Positions 54,776-62,950 of a stretch of DNA of 64,000 nt are shown here, one piece after another (position 1 is the stretch's first letter; every line of letters starts with the position of its first letter). The translations under genes were made by a program, and so were the position numbers. Source of the DNA: Escherichia marmotae (GTDB taxonomy: Bacteria > Pseudomonadota > Gammaproteobacteria > Enterobacterales > Enterobacteriaceae); contig NZ_CP025979.1 of NCBI RefSeq assembly GCF_002900365.1, forward strand, positions 1,302,001 to 1,366,000, given 5' to 3'. Below the pieces are notes generated by a model. That model saw only the letters and a program-made list of their open reading frames with translations, was not told where the DNA came from and searched no databases.

Positions 54776-55468
54776 ATGTCACACCATATTGTCATTGTTG
54801 AAGATGAGCCTGTGACGCAGGCACGTTTACAAAGCTACTTCACCCAGGAAGGGTATCTCGTGTCGATCACAGCAAGCGGCGACGGGTTACGGGAAATTAT
54901 GGAAAACCAGCCAGTTGATCTCATTCTGCTGGATATCAACCTGCCAGATGAAAACGGCTTGATGCTTACCCGGGCACTGCGCGAACGCTCAACGGTAGGG
55001 ATTATTCTGGTGACCGGGCGCAGCGATCCCATTGATCGAATTGTCGGGCTGGAGATGGGTGCCGATGATTATGTCATCAAACCGCTGGAGCTGCGTGAAC
55101 TCGTGGTACGGGTAAAAAATCTGCTCTGGCGTATCGATCTGGCCCGCCAGGCCAACGCTCTCACTCAGGATAACTGCTATCGTTTTGCGGGATATTGTCT
55201 GAATATCTCACGCCACACGTTGGACCAGGACAGTAGGCAGATCAAACTCACCCGTGCGGAATATGAAATGCTGGTGGCCTTTGTCACTAATCCTGGCGAG
55301 ATCCTCAGCCGCGAACGACTGCTGCGTATGCTCTCCGCCCGGCGGGTGGAAAACCCCGATTTGCGCACCGTGGACGTGCTGATCCGCCGTTTGCGTCATA
55401 AACTCAGCGCCAACCTGTTAGTCACGCAGCATGGCGAAGGATATTTCTTAGCCGCTGAAGTCTATTAA
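54776..55468 (+). CDS. torR: TorR response regulator
   Basis: A 230-residue OmpR/PhoB-family regulator that activates torCAD. Receiver domain with the phospho-acceptor Asp in LILLDINLPDENG near residue 54 and Lys in DYVIKPLELREL. C-terminal winged helix (LTRAEYEMLVAFVTNPGEILSRERLL ... VDVLIRRLRHKL). ATG at 54776 was chosen because the longer frame would begin within the tor boxes. Only 32 bases separate it from torS, whereas K-12 has torT between. Confidence 0.95.
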   Translation: MSHHIVIVEDEPVTQARLQSYFTQEGYLVSITASGDGLREIMENQPVDLILLDINLPDENGLMLTRALRERSTVGIILVTGRSDPIDRIVGLEMGADDYVIKPLELRELVVRVKNLLWRIDLARQANALTQDNCYRFAGYCLNISRHTLDQDSRQIKLTRAEYEMLVAFVTNPGEILSRERLLRMLSARRVENPDLRTVDVLIRRLRHKLSANLLVTQHGEGYFLAAEVY

Positions 55469-55500
55469 TCCACCGGTTCAGGTAATGTGGTGCACCAACG

Positions 55501-58245
55501 ATGATTTTCACTCTGGCCAAAAGATTGTGGATGGCGTTTGCCCTGATGGCATTGCTGACTCTGGTGAGTATCTTTGTAGGTTGGTATAACCTGCGCGTTT
55601 TCACCCAAAGCGCCCAGACCAATACTCTGGCTCTGATCCCGACCATGAATATGGCTCGTCAGTTGAGTGAGGCCAGCGCGTGGGAGCTCTTTACCGCCCA
55701 AAATTTGAACAATACGGATAGCGCAGAGATGTGGCAATTCCAGGGGAGGATGTTATCGGCGCAGAAGCTGAAAATTGACAGCCTGTTACAGGGCCTGCGC
55801 GAGAAAGGGTTTGACACGATAGCCATTGAACGGCAAGCCAATGAGACTGACCGCTCGCTACGCCAGCAGGGTGAACTGGTCGGCCAGCGGCTGAAACTAC
55901 ACGATCAACAGCAACAACTCAGCCAGCAAATCGTCGCCGCTGCCGGAGAAATCGCCAATATCGCACAATCCCAGACCCATTACATAGCAATCGCCACCGC
56001 AACGCCCCAGTCTGGCCCGGAAAGTGTGTTTGGCCACAATCATGGCAGGCCGGCGGAGAGCGCCGTCGAGCAATGGATTTCTGGCGATCGTGAGTACGTC
56101 AGGCAGATGCACGAAATGCGCTTTAGCGCTCTGCAAATACAGCATTTCGTTATGAAACTGGAGCTGGAGAAGAGTGAAAAAAATAACAACAGACTACCTG
56201 TTCAACTGAAAAACGCCCTTAACAGGGTGCAACTTCAACAACGACGCATTAAAGCTCCCCCGATTCGCGCGCAGGCTGAAAAGGCGCTGGAGACAGTACA
56301 GCGATATGTCGAATTACTGGCGCTGTACCAACGGGAAAATACGCTTAATACTCACCTGCAGACGCTGACGCAAAATAATATTGTGCAGTTTACGCAGTTC
56401 AGCAACGAGGTTAATCAGTTAGTCGCAACCATTGAACAACGTAATCGGGTCGGACTGACACATCTGGAAAGCGCCAGTGAACATGTGCGGTTTAATCTGC
56501 TACTCCTGGGCGTCGTTTCCCTTTGCTCTTTGATTCTGATCCTCTGGCGCGTGGTTTATCGTTCAGTCACGCGCCCACTTGCCGAACAAACGCAGGCACT
56601 GCAACGCCTGCTGGACGGCGATATCGACTCCCCTTTCCCGGAAACCGCTGGCGTGCGGGAGCTGGATACCATCGGGCGGCTGATGGATGCTTTTCGCAGT
56701 AGTGTTCATGCGCTTAATCGCCACCGCGAACAACTGGCAGCGCAGGTCAAAGCGCGCACTGCCGAATTGCAGGAACTGGTAGTAGAACACCGGCTGGCAC
56801 GGGCGGAAGCAGAAAAAGCCAGTCAGGCAAAATCGGCGTTTCTGGCGGCAATGAGCCATGAGATCCGCACTCCGCTGTACGGCATTCTCGGCACCGCTCA
56901 ACTGCTGGCGGATAACCCGGCGCTTAACGCCCAGCGTGATGATTTGCGGGCAATTACCGATTCTGGCGAATCATTGCTGACCATCCTTAACGATATTCTC
57001 GATTATTCGGCTATCGAAGCAGGTGGCAAGAATGTCTCGGTCAGCGATGAACCGTATGAACCGCGCCCGCTGCTGGAAAGTACCCTGCAATTAATGAGCG
57101 GGCGGGTGAAAGGTCGTCCGATTCGACTGGCAACGGAAATTGCCGACGATGTACCGACCGCGTTAATGGGTGATCCGCGACGTATTCGCCAGGTTATTAC
57201 CAATTTGTTGAGTAATGCCCTGCGTTTCACTGACGAGGGGCAGATTGTCCTGCGTAGCCGCACTGATGGCGAACAATGGCTGGTCGAAGTGGAAGACAGC
57301 GGCTGTGGTATTGATCCCGCGAAACTGGCTGATATCTTCCAGCCATTTGTTCAGGTGAGTGGTAAACGCGGCGGCAGTGGACTGGGGTTGACGATCAGTA
57401 CCAGCCTGGCCCAGGCGATGGGCGGCGAACTGATCGCCACAAGCACGCCGGGGGTTGGAAGCTGTTTTTGCTTACGGTTACCGTTACGCGTTGCCACCGC
57501 GCCAGCACCTAAAATAGTCAATCAGGCGGTGCATCTGGATGGTTTACGCTTGCTGTTAATTGAAGATAACCCGCTAACGCAGCGTATTACCATCGAAATA
57601 CTGAACACCAGTGGTGCTCAGGTCACTGCCGTTGGAAATGCCACGCAGGATTTAGAGACGCTGCAAAATAGTGAATCGTTTGCTGCCGCGCTGGTGGATT
57701 TTGATCTGCCGGATATCGACGGCATTACACTTGCCAGGCAACTTTCGCTGCAATATCCGTCGCTGGTTTTGATTGGCTTTAGCGCCCATGTCATCGACGA
57801 AACGTTGCGCCAGCGTACCAGTTCGCTATTTCGCGGAATTATCCCTAAACCGGTGCCGCGTGAAGTGCTCGGTCAGTTACTGGCGCACTATCTCCACCAG
57901 CAAAAAAATAACGATCAGCCGCTGGATGTATCGCAACTCAATGAAGATGCACAGTTAATGGGAGCGGATAAGATCCACGAATGGCTGACATTATTTAAAC
58001 AACATACCCTGCCGCTTCTTGATGAAATAGACACTGCTCGCGCCAGACACGACAGCGAGAAAATCAAACGCGCTGCGCACCAGCTAAAAAGTAGTTGCGC
58101 CAGTCTGGGAATGCGCAGTGCCAGCCAGTTGTGCGGGCAACTTGAGCGGGAACCATTAGCCGCTCTCCTGCCGCGCGAAGAAATTACACGCAGTATCGCG
58201 GCTCTGGAAGAGTGGTTGAATAAGAAAGACCTGAACGCGATTTGA
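55501..58245 (+). CDS. torS: TorS unorthodox sensor histidine kinase with divergent sensor
   Basis: A 914-residue hybrid kinase. TM1 lies at about residues 9-28, a periplasmic helical sensor at about 29-330, and TM2 at about 332-353. HAMP, a DHp domain with His453 (SHEIRTP), an HATPase domain, a receiver with Asp733 (LVDFDLPDIDG) and a C-terminal HPt with His860 (AAHQLKSSC) follow. The cytoplasmic half is nearly identical to K-12 TorS as recalled, but the periplasmic half differs widely, most between residues 140 and 310. In K-12 this half binds TorT, which is missing here. The signal sensed may therefore differ. The ribosome-binding site is weak. Confidence 0.93.
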   Translation: MIFTLAKRLWMAFALMALLTLVSIFVGWYNLRVFTQSAQTNTLALIPTMNMARQLSEASAWELFTAQNLNNTDSAEMWQFQGRMLSAQKLKIDSLLQGLREKGFDTIAIERQANETDRSLRQQGELVGQRLKLHDQQQQLSQQIVAAAGEIANIAQSQTHYIAIATATPQSGPESVFGHNHGRPAESAVEQWISGDREYVRQMHEMRFSALQIQHFVMKLELEKSEKNNNRLPVQLKNALNRVQLQQRRIKAPPIRAQAEKALETVQRYVELLALYQRENTLNTHLQTLTQNNIVQFTQFSNEVNQLVATIEQRNRVGLTHLESASEHVRFNLLLLGVVSLCSLILILWRVVYRSVTRPLAEQTQALQRLLDGDIDSPFPETAGVRELDTIGRLMDAFRSSVHALNRHREQLAAQVKARTAELQELVVEHRLARAEAEKASQAKSAFLAAMSHEIRTPLYGILGTAQLLADNPALNAQRDDLRAITDSGESLLTILNDILDYSAIEAGGKNVSVSDEPYEPRPLLESTLQLMSGRVKGRPIRLATEIADDVPTALMGDPRRIRQVITNLLSNALRFTDEGQIVLRSRTDGEQWLVEVEDSGCGIDPAKLADIFQPFVQVSGKRGGSGLGLTISTSLAQAMGGELIATSTPGVGSCFCLRLPLRVATAPAPKIVNQAVHLDGLRLLLIEDNPLTQRITIEILNTSGAQVTAVGNATQDLETLQNSESFAAALVDFDLPDIDGITLARQLSLQYPSLVLIGFSAHVIDETLRQRTSSLFRGIIPKPVPREVLGQLLAHYLHQQKNNDQPLDVSQLNEDAQLMGADKIHEWLTLFKQHTLPLLDEIDTARARHDSEKIKRAAHQLKSSCASLGMRSASQLCGQLEREPLAALLPREEITRSIAALEEWLNKKDLNAI

Positions 58246-58316
58246 ATCAATATCAGCCAGATAAGAAGACTTAGAATAGTAGCATTTAGCATGCAACTTA
58301 ATGGACTGGCAAAATC

Positions 58317-59390
58317 ATGGCTGAGAAAAAAAGAATCCGCTGGCAGCGGCGGCCAGGCACAACGGGCGGTAAATTACCGTGGAATGACTGGCGCAATGCC
58401 ACGACCTGGCGTAAAGCGACGCAATTATTACTGCTGGCAATCAATATTTATATTGCCATCACCTCCTGGTATTGGGTGCGCTATTACGAAACGGCAGGTA
58501 GTACGCCTTTTATCGCAAGGCCAGGTGGTATTGAAGGCTGGCTCCCTATTGCCGGTCTGATGAATCTGAAATACAGCCTTGAAACAGGCCAGTTACCTTC
58601 CGTGCACGCCGCCGCGATGCTGTTGCTGGTCGCTTTTATCATTATCAGCTTGCTGCTGAAAAAAGCCTTTTGTTCGTGGCTATGCCCGGTTGGTACGCTA
58701 TCTGAGTTAATTGGCGATCTGGGGAAAAAACTGTTTGGTCGGCAATTTACCCTTCCTCTCTGGCTGGATATTCCTCTGCGTGCGGCGAAATATCTGCTGT
58801 TGAGTTTTTTTCTCTATATCGCGTTATTCATGCCCGCTCAGGCGATTCACTATTTTATGCTATCGCCCTACAGCGTGGTGATGGATGTTAAAATGCTCGA
58901 TTTCTTTCGTCATATGGGGACAGCGACGTTAATCAGCGTGATCGTTTTGCTGATTGCCAGCCTGTTTATTCGCCATGCCTGGTGTCGTTATCTCTGCCCG
59001 TATGGCGCGTTAATGGGACTGGTTTCGCTATTATCGCCGTTTAAGATTCGTCGCAATGCCGAAAGTTGTATCGACTGCGGCAAATGCGCAAATAATTGTC
59101 CGTCACGGATCCCTGTCGATAAATTAATCCAGGTTAGAACGGTGGAATGTACCGGCTGTATGACCTGCATCGAGTCATGCCCGGTCGCCTCAACATTAAC
59201 TTTTTCGCTGCGAAACCCCGCGATAAATAAAAAAACTTTTGCGTTATCTGGCTGGCTAATAACACTACTGATATTGGGAATTATGTTCGCGGTGATTGGT
59301 TACGCGATGTATGCAGGTGTATGGCAAAGCCCGGTGCCAGAGGAATTGTACCGACGCTTAATTCCACGGGCGGCAATGATTGGTCATTAA
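58317..59390 (+). CDS. yccM: YccM, NapH-like iron-sulfur membrane protein
   Basis: A 357-residue membrane protein with about five helices, the Cys motifs CSWLCPVG and CRYLCPYGAL of the NapH/polyferredoxin family, and two 4Fe-4S ferredoxin motifs, CIDCGKCANNCP and CTGCMTCIESCP, near residues 245-290. Likely a quinol-linked electron carrier of unknown partner; its position after torS suggests, but does not prove, a link with anaerobic respiration. Confidence 0.92.
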   Translation: MAEKKRIRWQRRPGTTGGKLPWNDWRNATTWRKATQLLLLAINIYIAITSWYWVRYYETAGSTPFIARPGGIEGWLPIAGLMNLKYSLETGQLPSVHAAAMLLLVAFIIISLLLKKAFCSWLCPVGTLSELIGDLGKKLFGRQFTLPLWLDIPLRAAKYLLLSFFLYIALFMPAQAIHYFMLSPYSVVMDVKMLDFFRHMGTATLISVIVLLIASLFIRHAWCRYLCPYGALMGLVSLLSPFKIRRNAESCIDCGKCANNCPSRIPVDKLIQVRTVECTGCMTCIESCPVASTLTFSLRNPAINKKTFALSGWLITLLILGIMFAVIGYAMYAGVWQSPVPEELYRRLIPRAAMIGH

Positions 59391-59406
59391 CAGAGTGACA
59401 AGCGGA

Positions 59407-59431
59407 ACATCACCTCGTGCTGGGGTGATGT
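59407..59431. terminator. Hairpin between convergent yccM and gnsA
   Basis: ACATCACC (59407-59414) pairs with GGTGATGT (59424-59431). There is no clear T run. It sits 17 bases past the yccM stop and 9 bases before the gnsA stop. Confidence 0.45.
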
Positions 59432-59439
59432 CCACAAAA

Positions 59440-59613
59440 TCACATTATTTGGATTTTGACGTCATAGCCTTCAAGCCCGGTCATTTTCTCCCGCGCGGTG
59501 AAGCGAATTTCAGAGACTTCTTTCCCTGTGCTCTTGTTTAACTCGGTGATTTTTTGCGCAATAAAGTCGGAGATTTCTGTTTCGGCTTGTTTTTTTAGCT
59601 CTTCAATATTCAC
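59440..59613 (-). CDS. gnsA: GnsA small regulator linked to membrane fatty acids
   Basis: A 57-residue protein starting with GTG (59611-59613; AGAGG 7 bases upstream): MNIEELKKQAETEISDFIAQK..., ending VKIQIM. GnsA in multicopy suppresses secG and fabA6 mutations and raises unsaturated fatty acid content. It is in the cold-shock cluster after cspG, as in E. coli. Too short for a standard scan because of the GTG start. Confidence 0.9.
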   Translation of the reverse strand: MNIEELKKQAETEISDFIAQKITELNKSTGKEVSEIRFTAREKMTGLEGYDVKIQIM

Positions 59614-59776
59614 TGTTAACCTCTTCTGGTCTTAAAAGGCAGCAACACGCCAGTAAGGTGTTGGTTCCCTGTTCAGGTAACAAAAGTTATAAGCTATCTG
59701 CCTGAAAGATTCAATAATCAGTAGGTTATCGCTCAATATGCATACAGGGATGAGTGCAAACAGAAGATATAAAAAA

Positions 59777-59793
59777 GGCTCCGCGAGGGAGCC
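59777..59793 (-). terminator. Intrinsic terminator after ymcF
   Basis: On the minus strand GGCTCC pairs with GGAGCC around CTCGC, followed by TTTTTT (59776-59771). It lies 6 bases beyond the ymcF stop and would end the cspG-ymcF transcript. Confidence 0.8.
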
Positions 59794-59798
59794 TGATA

Positions 59799-59987
59799 TT
59801 ATTTTGTGAAATCCAGTGGCGCATGGTCTGTGCGTATTTGTAAAGCAACGTTATCAAAGGTGATCATCGTCGATTTACAGAAAATACACTTAGCTCCCAA
59901 AGGATTTCGCTCCGTCACATCGAATGCCGATGTGCGGTACTGTGAACCATGACAACATGGACAGCGGAAATGGAGATGTTGAGTAAT
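59799..59987 (-). CDS. ymcF: YmcF cold-shock zinc-ribbon small protein (ATT start)
   Basis: The frame encodes TQHLHFRCPCCHGSQYRTSA and continues to CIFC and the end HAPLDFTK: two CxxC pairs (CPCC and CIFC) typical of a zinc ribbon. No ATG, GTG or TTG lies at the expected place, but ATT at 59985-59987 gives the 62-residue length known for YmcF. AAGG lies about 8 bases upstream, within the end of cspG. YmcF has been reported in E. coli as a cold-shock-induced small protein using a non-AUG start. It begins 10 bases after the cspG stop. Confidence 0.8.
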   Translation of the reverse strand: MTQHLHFRCPCCHGSQYRTSAFDVTERNPLGAKCIFCKSTMITFDNVALQIRTDHAPLDFTK

Positions 59988-59997
59988 AACGGCAACC

Positions 59998-60210
59998 TTA
60001 GAGCGCAACAACGTTCGCTGCCGAGGGACCACGTTGCCCCTGCTCAATAGAAAATTCGACTTTCTGATTTTCATTCAGAGTGCGGAATTCATTGCTCTGG
60101 ATGGCGGTGAAATGAACGAAGACGTCCTTGCTGCCATCATCAGGAGTGATAAAGCCAAAACCTTTATCTGCGTTAAACCATTTTACTAAACCAGTCATTT
60201 TATTAGACAT
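59998..60210 (-). CDS. cspG: Cold-shock protein CspG
   Basis: A 70-residue CspA-family RNA chaperone with the RNP1 motif KGFGFITP and RNP2 motif VFVHF. It differs from CspA in the usual CspG positions (MSNKMTGLVKWFNADKGFG). Strong AAGGAAG before the ATG and a long leader with a cold box upstream are typical of cold-inducible csp genes. Divergent from cspH. Confidence 0.95.
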   Translation of the reverse strand: MSNKMTGLVKWFNADKGFGFITPDDGSKDVFVHFTAIQSNEFRTLNENQKVEFSIEQGQRGPSAANVVAL

Positions 60211-60375
60211 ATTTTACTTCCTTCATTTTGGGCCTTTCGGCAAACAGGGCTTTAATACAGAAACTACTTAGTGTTCAGGAGAGAGACTCAAAAGAAGGGG
60301 ATAATGCCTGATAATGAGAACTGCTTTAGTAAACTACTTTGTATGCTGTCTGTCTTTCAAACCGACGCAGCTATT
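60211..60375 (-). promoter_or_regulatory. cspG leader with cold box
   Basis: The leader before cspG is long (about 150 bases). Near its 5' end, CGGTTTGAAAGACAG (60350-60364, minus strand) resembles the cspA-family cold box. Such leaders act as thermosensing RNA structures in the family. Confidence 0.65.
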
Positions 60376-60494
60376 AACGCATGATACACATAATTAAGCA
60401 AATTTATTTTAGCCGTCCGGCGGTCTTAAATATCGCTGGCTTTATTTTTTTAAAACCGTATAGTGCAGCGCAGTATTTTTAGTAAGGAATTTGT

Positions 60495-60707
60495 TTGTCC
60501 CGTAAAATGACAGGAATTGTCAAAACCTTTGATCGCAAAAGCGGCAAAGGATTCATCATCCCCTCCGACGGTCGTAAAGAAGTCCAGGTCCATATTTCCG
60601 CATTCAGCCCCCGCGACGCAGAAGTACTTATACCAGGGTTACGCGTAGAGTTTTGCCGCGTTAATGGCCTGCGTGGACCAACAGCGGCAAATGTTTATCT
60701 CTCTTAA
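60495..60707 (+). CDS. cspH: Cold-shock-like protein CspH
   Basis: A 70-residue CspA paralog that starts with TTG (60495-60497), with AAGGAA 8 bases upstream. RNP motifs are degenerate compared with CspG: KGFIIPSD and VQVHISAF lack aromatic residues needed for RNA binding in CspA. In E. coli cspH is not cold-induced. Divergent from cspG across 284 bases. Confidence 0.93.
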   Translation: MSRKMTGIVKTFDRKSGKGFIIPSDGRKEVQVHISAFSPRDAEVLIPGLRVEFCRVNGLRGPTAANVYLS

Positions 60708-61141
60708 TATGGCTCTGAATTCTGATTTGTTTCTATTTATATAGCCAAACAATCAATAACTGCATTGTAACCTGAGTTATATTTCCTCCATGTAATTAAC
60801 CCAATAAACCGAACCTGTCCGCGGCTAATAGCTATAAACGCCATTTAATTCGCGATTATAATACTGCGCGTAACTATATCATCAGCAATAATTAGTGGCT
60901 TTCTTAACTATTTTCTCATCTTTAATTTGTATTTTTCTGAGATTTATCTTATGCTCGCAAGTCGTATTTCCAGAGGGAAATCGTTAACAACCTTATATTT
61001 CCCTTTGCGCGCCTTTCCCACTCGCGGTTTATTGTGCCGGCTGTATGTGGAAAGAGAGGTTCCACAAGGATGTTATACTCAAAGTTGACAATCCTGATCT
61101 CAAGCGTACGTATTGTTCATGCGATGAATAAAGGAAAAGTT
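60708..61141. other. AT-rich spacer between cspH and gfcA
   Basis: 434 bases without a supported gene. It should contain the gfc operon promoter. I see no JUMPstart/ops sequence and can name no specific elements; AAAGG at 61131-61135 is the probable gfcA ribosome-binding site. Confidence 0.4.
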
Positions 61142-61456
61142 ATGAAACACAAGCTTTCTGCAATCTTTATGGCCTTCATGTTGACGACGCCAGCTGCGTT
61201 TGCTGCACCTGGAGCAGAAAACGCAGCCGAGGCGAGCACGACAACGACTGGTACTACTGGCACAACGGCGACCACTACCGGCGCAACAACAACTGCCGCA
61301 ACCACTGGCGGCGTGGCTGCTGGCGCTATCGGCACAGCAACTGCTGTAGGTGTGGCAACGGCTGTTGGTGTAGCGACCCTGGCAGTAGTAGCAGCAAACG
61401 ACAATGGCGACGGCGGTTCTCACAATACTTCGACCACGACGTCTACTACGCGTTAA
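61142..61456 (+). CDS. gfcA: GfcA threonine-rich secreted protein
   Basis: A 104-residue protein with a signal peptide (MKHKLSAIFMAFMLTTPAAFA), then a Thr/Ala/Gly-rich segment and a hydrophobic Val/Ala/Gly stretch (GVAAGAIGTATAVGVATAVGVATLAVVAA), ending in a Thr/Ser tail. First gene of the gfcABCDE-etp-etk cluster for group 4 (O-antigen) capsule; GfcA itself has no proven function. The Met at 61142 was chosen as it starts the signal peptide. Confidence 0.88.
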   Translation: MKHKLSAIFMAFMLTTPAAFAAPGAENAAEASTTTTGTTGTTATTTGATTTAATTGGVAAGAIGTATAVGVATAVGVATLAVVAANDNGDGGSHNTSTTTSTTR

Positions 61457-61562
61457 TTCTGCCTGAAATCGTCGAAACTTAAGTTAAATAATGCCCGGTT
61501 GCGATATTCCCACCGGGTTTTAGAGATTTGCATTTTTTAAATTAACCTTTCAAGGATTAAAG

Positions 61563-62207
61563 GTGCGCCCTCTTATTTTATCGATATTCGCACTATTTCT
61601 GGTGGGATGTATTCACAGCCAGCAAAGTATGGTCGATACATTTCGTGCCAGCATTCTCGATAATCAGGATATCATCGTAGCGGATCAACACATCCAGGCG
61701 TTGCCTTATTCCACCATGTATTTACGCCTGAATAATGGGCAACGAATATTTGTGGTGCTGGGATATATAGAACAAGAAAAAAGCAAATGGTTATCCCAGG
61801 ATAACGCCATGTTGGTTACCCACAATGGACGTCTTTTAAAAACCGTCAAACTTAATAATAATCTGCTGGAAGTGACAAATTCCTGGCAGGATCCTCTGCG
61901 TAACGCGCTGGCATTAAAAGATGGCAGTCGCTGGACACGAGAAATTCTCTGGAGTGAAGACAACCATTTTCGCTCTGCGACCGTCAGCTCTACTTTTTCC
62001 TTTGTTGGACTGGAGACGCTGAATATTGCGGGTCGCGATGTGTTATGCAATGTCTGGCAGGAAGACGTAACGTCTACGCAACCGGAAAAGCAATGGCAGA
62101 ACACATTCTGGGTCGATTCGGCTACTGGCCAAGTTCGTCAAAGTCGGCAAATGTTAGGCGCAGGGGTAATTCCCGTGGAAATGACGTTTCTTAAACCCGC
62201 ACCATGA
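61563..62207 (+). CDS. gfcB: GfcB lipoprotein of group 4 capsule cluster
   Basis: A 214-residue lipoprotein with GTG start and lipobox FLVGC (Cys at residue 16). YjbF/GfcB family (DUF2886), homologous to YjbF of the yjbEFGH exopolysaccharide operon. AAGG lies just upstream of the GTG at 61563. Its TGA overlaps the gfcC ATG by 4 bases. Confidence 0.92.
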   Translation: MRPLILSIFALFLVGCIHSQQSMVDTFRASILDNQDIIVADQHIQALPYSTMYLRLNNGQRIFVVLGYIEQEKSKWLSQDNAMLVTHNGRLLKTVKLNNNLLEVTNSWQDPLRNALALKDGSRWTREILWSEDNHFRSATVSSTFSFVGLETLNIAGRDVLCNVWQEDVTSTQPEKQWQNTFWVDSATGQVRQSRQMLGAGVIPVEMTFLKPAP

Positions 62208-62950
62208 ATAAATTACAGTCGTATTTCATTGCCAGCGTACTTTACGTGATGACGCCCCATGCCTTTGCGCAAGGAACGGTGACTATTTATCTACCTGGCG
62301 AACAACAGACACTTTCCGTTGGCCCCGTGGAGAATGTTGTCCAGTTGGTGACACAACCGCAGTTGCGCGATCGCCTCTGGTGGCCTGGAGCTCTATTGAC
62401 CGACTCCGCAGCAAAAAACAAAGCGATTAAAGACTATCAACATGTCATGGCACAACTGACTTCCTGGGAAGCAGAAGCTGATGATGATGTGGCGACCACG
62501 ATTAAATTCGTGCGCCAGCAGTTGCTCAATCTCAATATCACTGGCCGCTTACCGGTCAAACTGGACCCTGATTTTGTGCGAGTCGATGAGAACAGCAATC
62601 CCCCACTGGTCGGTGACTATACGCTCTATACCGTACAGCGTCCGGTGACTATCACTCTGCTGGGCGCTGTTTCCGGGGCTGGGCAACTGCCCTGGCAGAC
62701 GGGCCATAGTGTTACCGATTATCTACAAGATCATACCCGTCTGGCAGGCGCAGACAAGAATAACGTTATCGTTATTACGCCTGAGGGTGAGACTGTCGTC
62801 GCCCCTGTCGCTCTGTGGAATAAAAGGCATATGGAACCACCGCCAGGCAGCCAGCTTTGGTTGGGTTTTCCCGCACATGTTCTGCCCAAAAAGTATGCTG
62901 ATTTAAATGACCAGATTGTGTCTGTTTTAACGCAACGTGTTCCTGACTGA
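62204..62950 (+). CDS. gfcC: GfcC periplasmic capsule protein
   Basis: A 248-residue periplasmic protein with a signal peptide (to about PHAFAQG). It has tandem beta-grasp domains resembling the SLBB domains of the Wza translocon, with a helical C-terminal region. It is needed for group 4 capsule in E. coli pathogens. Coupled by 4-base overlap to gfcB and 1-base overlap to gfcD. Confidence 0.93.
   Translation: MNKLQSYFIASVLYVMTPHAFAQGTVTIYLPGEQQTLSVGPVENVVQLVTQPQLRDRLWWPGALLTDSAAKNKAIKDYQHVMAQLTSWEAEADDDVATTIKFVRQQLLNLNITGRLPVKLDPDFVRVDENSNPPLVGDYTLYTVQRPVTITLLGAVSGAGQLPWQTGHSVTDYLQDHTRLAGADKNNVIVITPEGETVVAPVALWNKRHMEPPPGSQLWLGFPAHVLPKKYADLNDQIVSVLTQRVPD

Noticed and set aside
59777..59793. 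Hairpin before gnsA as a riboswitch
   Set aside because: It is simply an intrinsic terminator for cspG-ymcF with a T run; no conserved aptamer is visible.
61100..61423. Cys/Ser-rich and Ala/Val-rich frames opposite gfcA
   Set aside because: They mirror the repetitive Thr/Ala codons of gfcA and have no start signals or family match.
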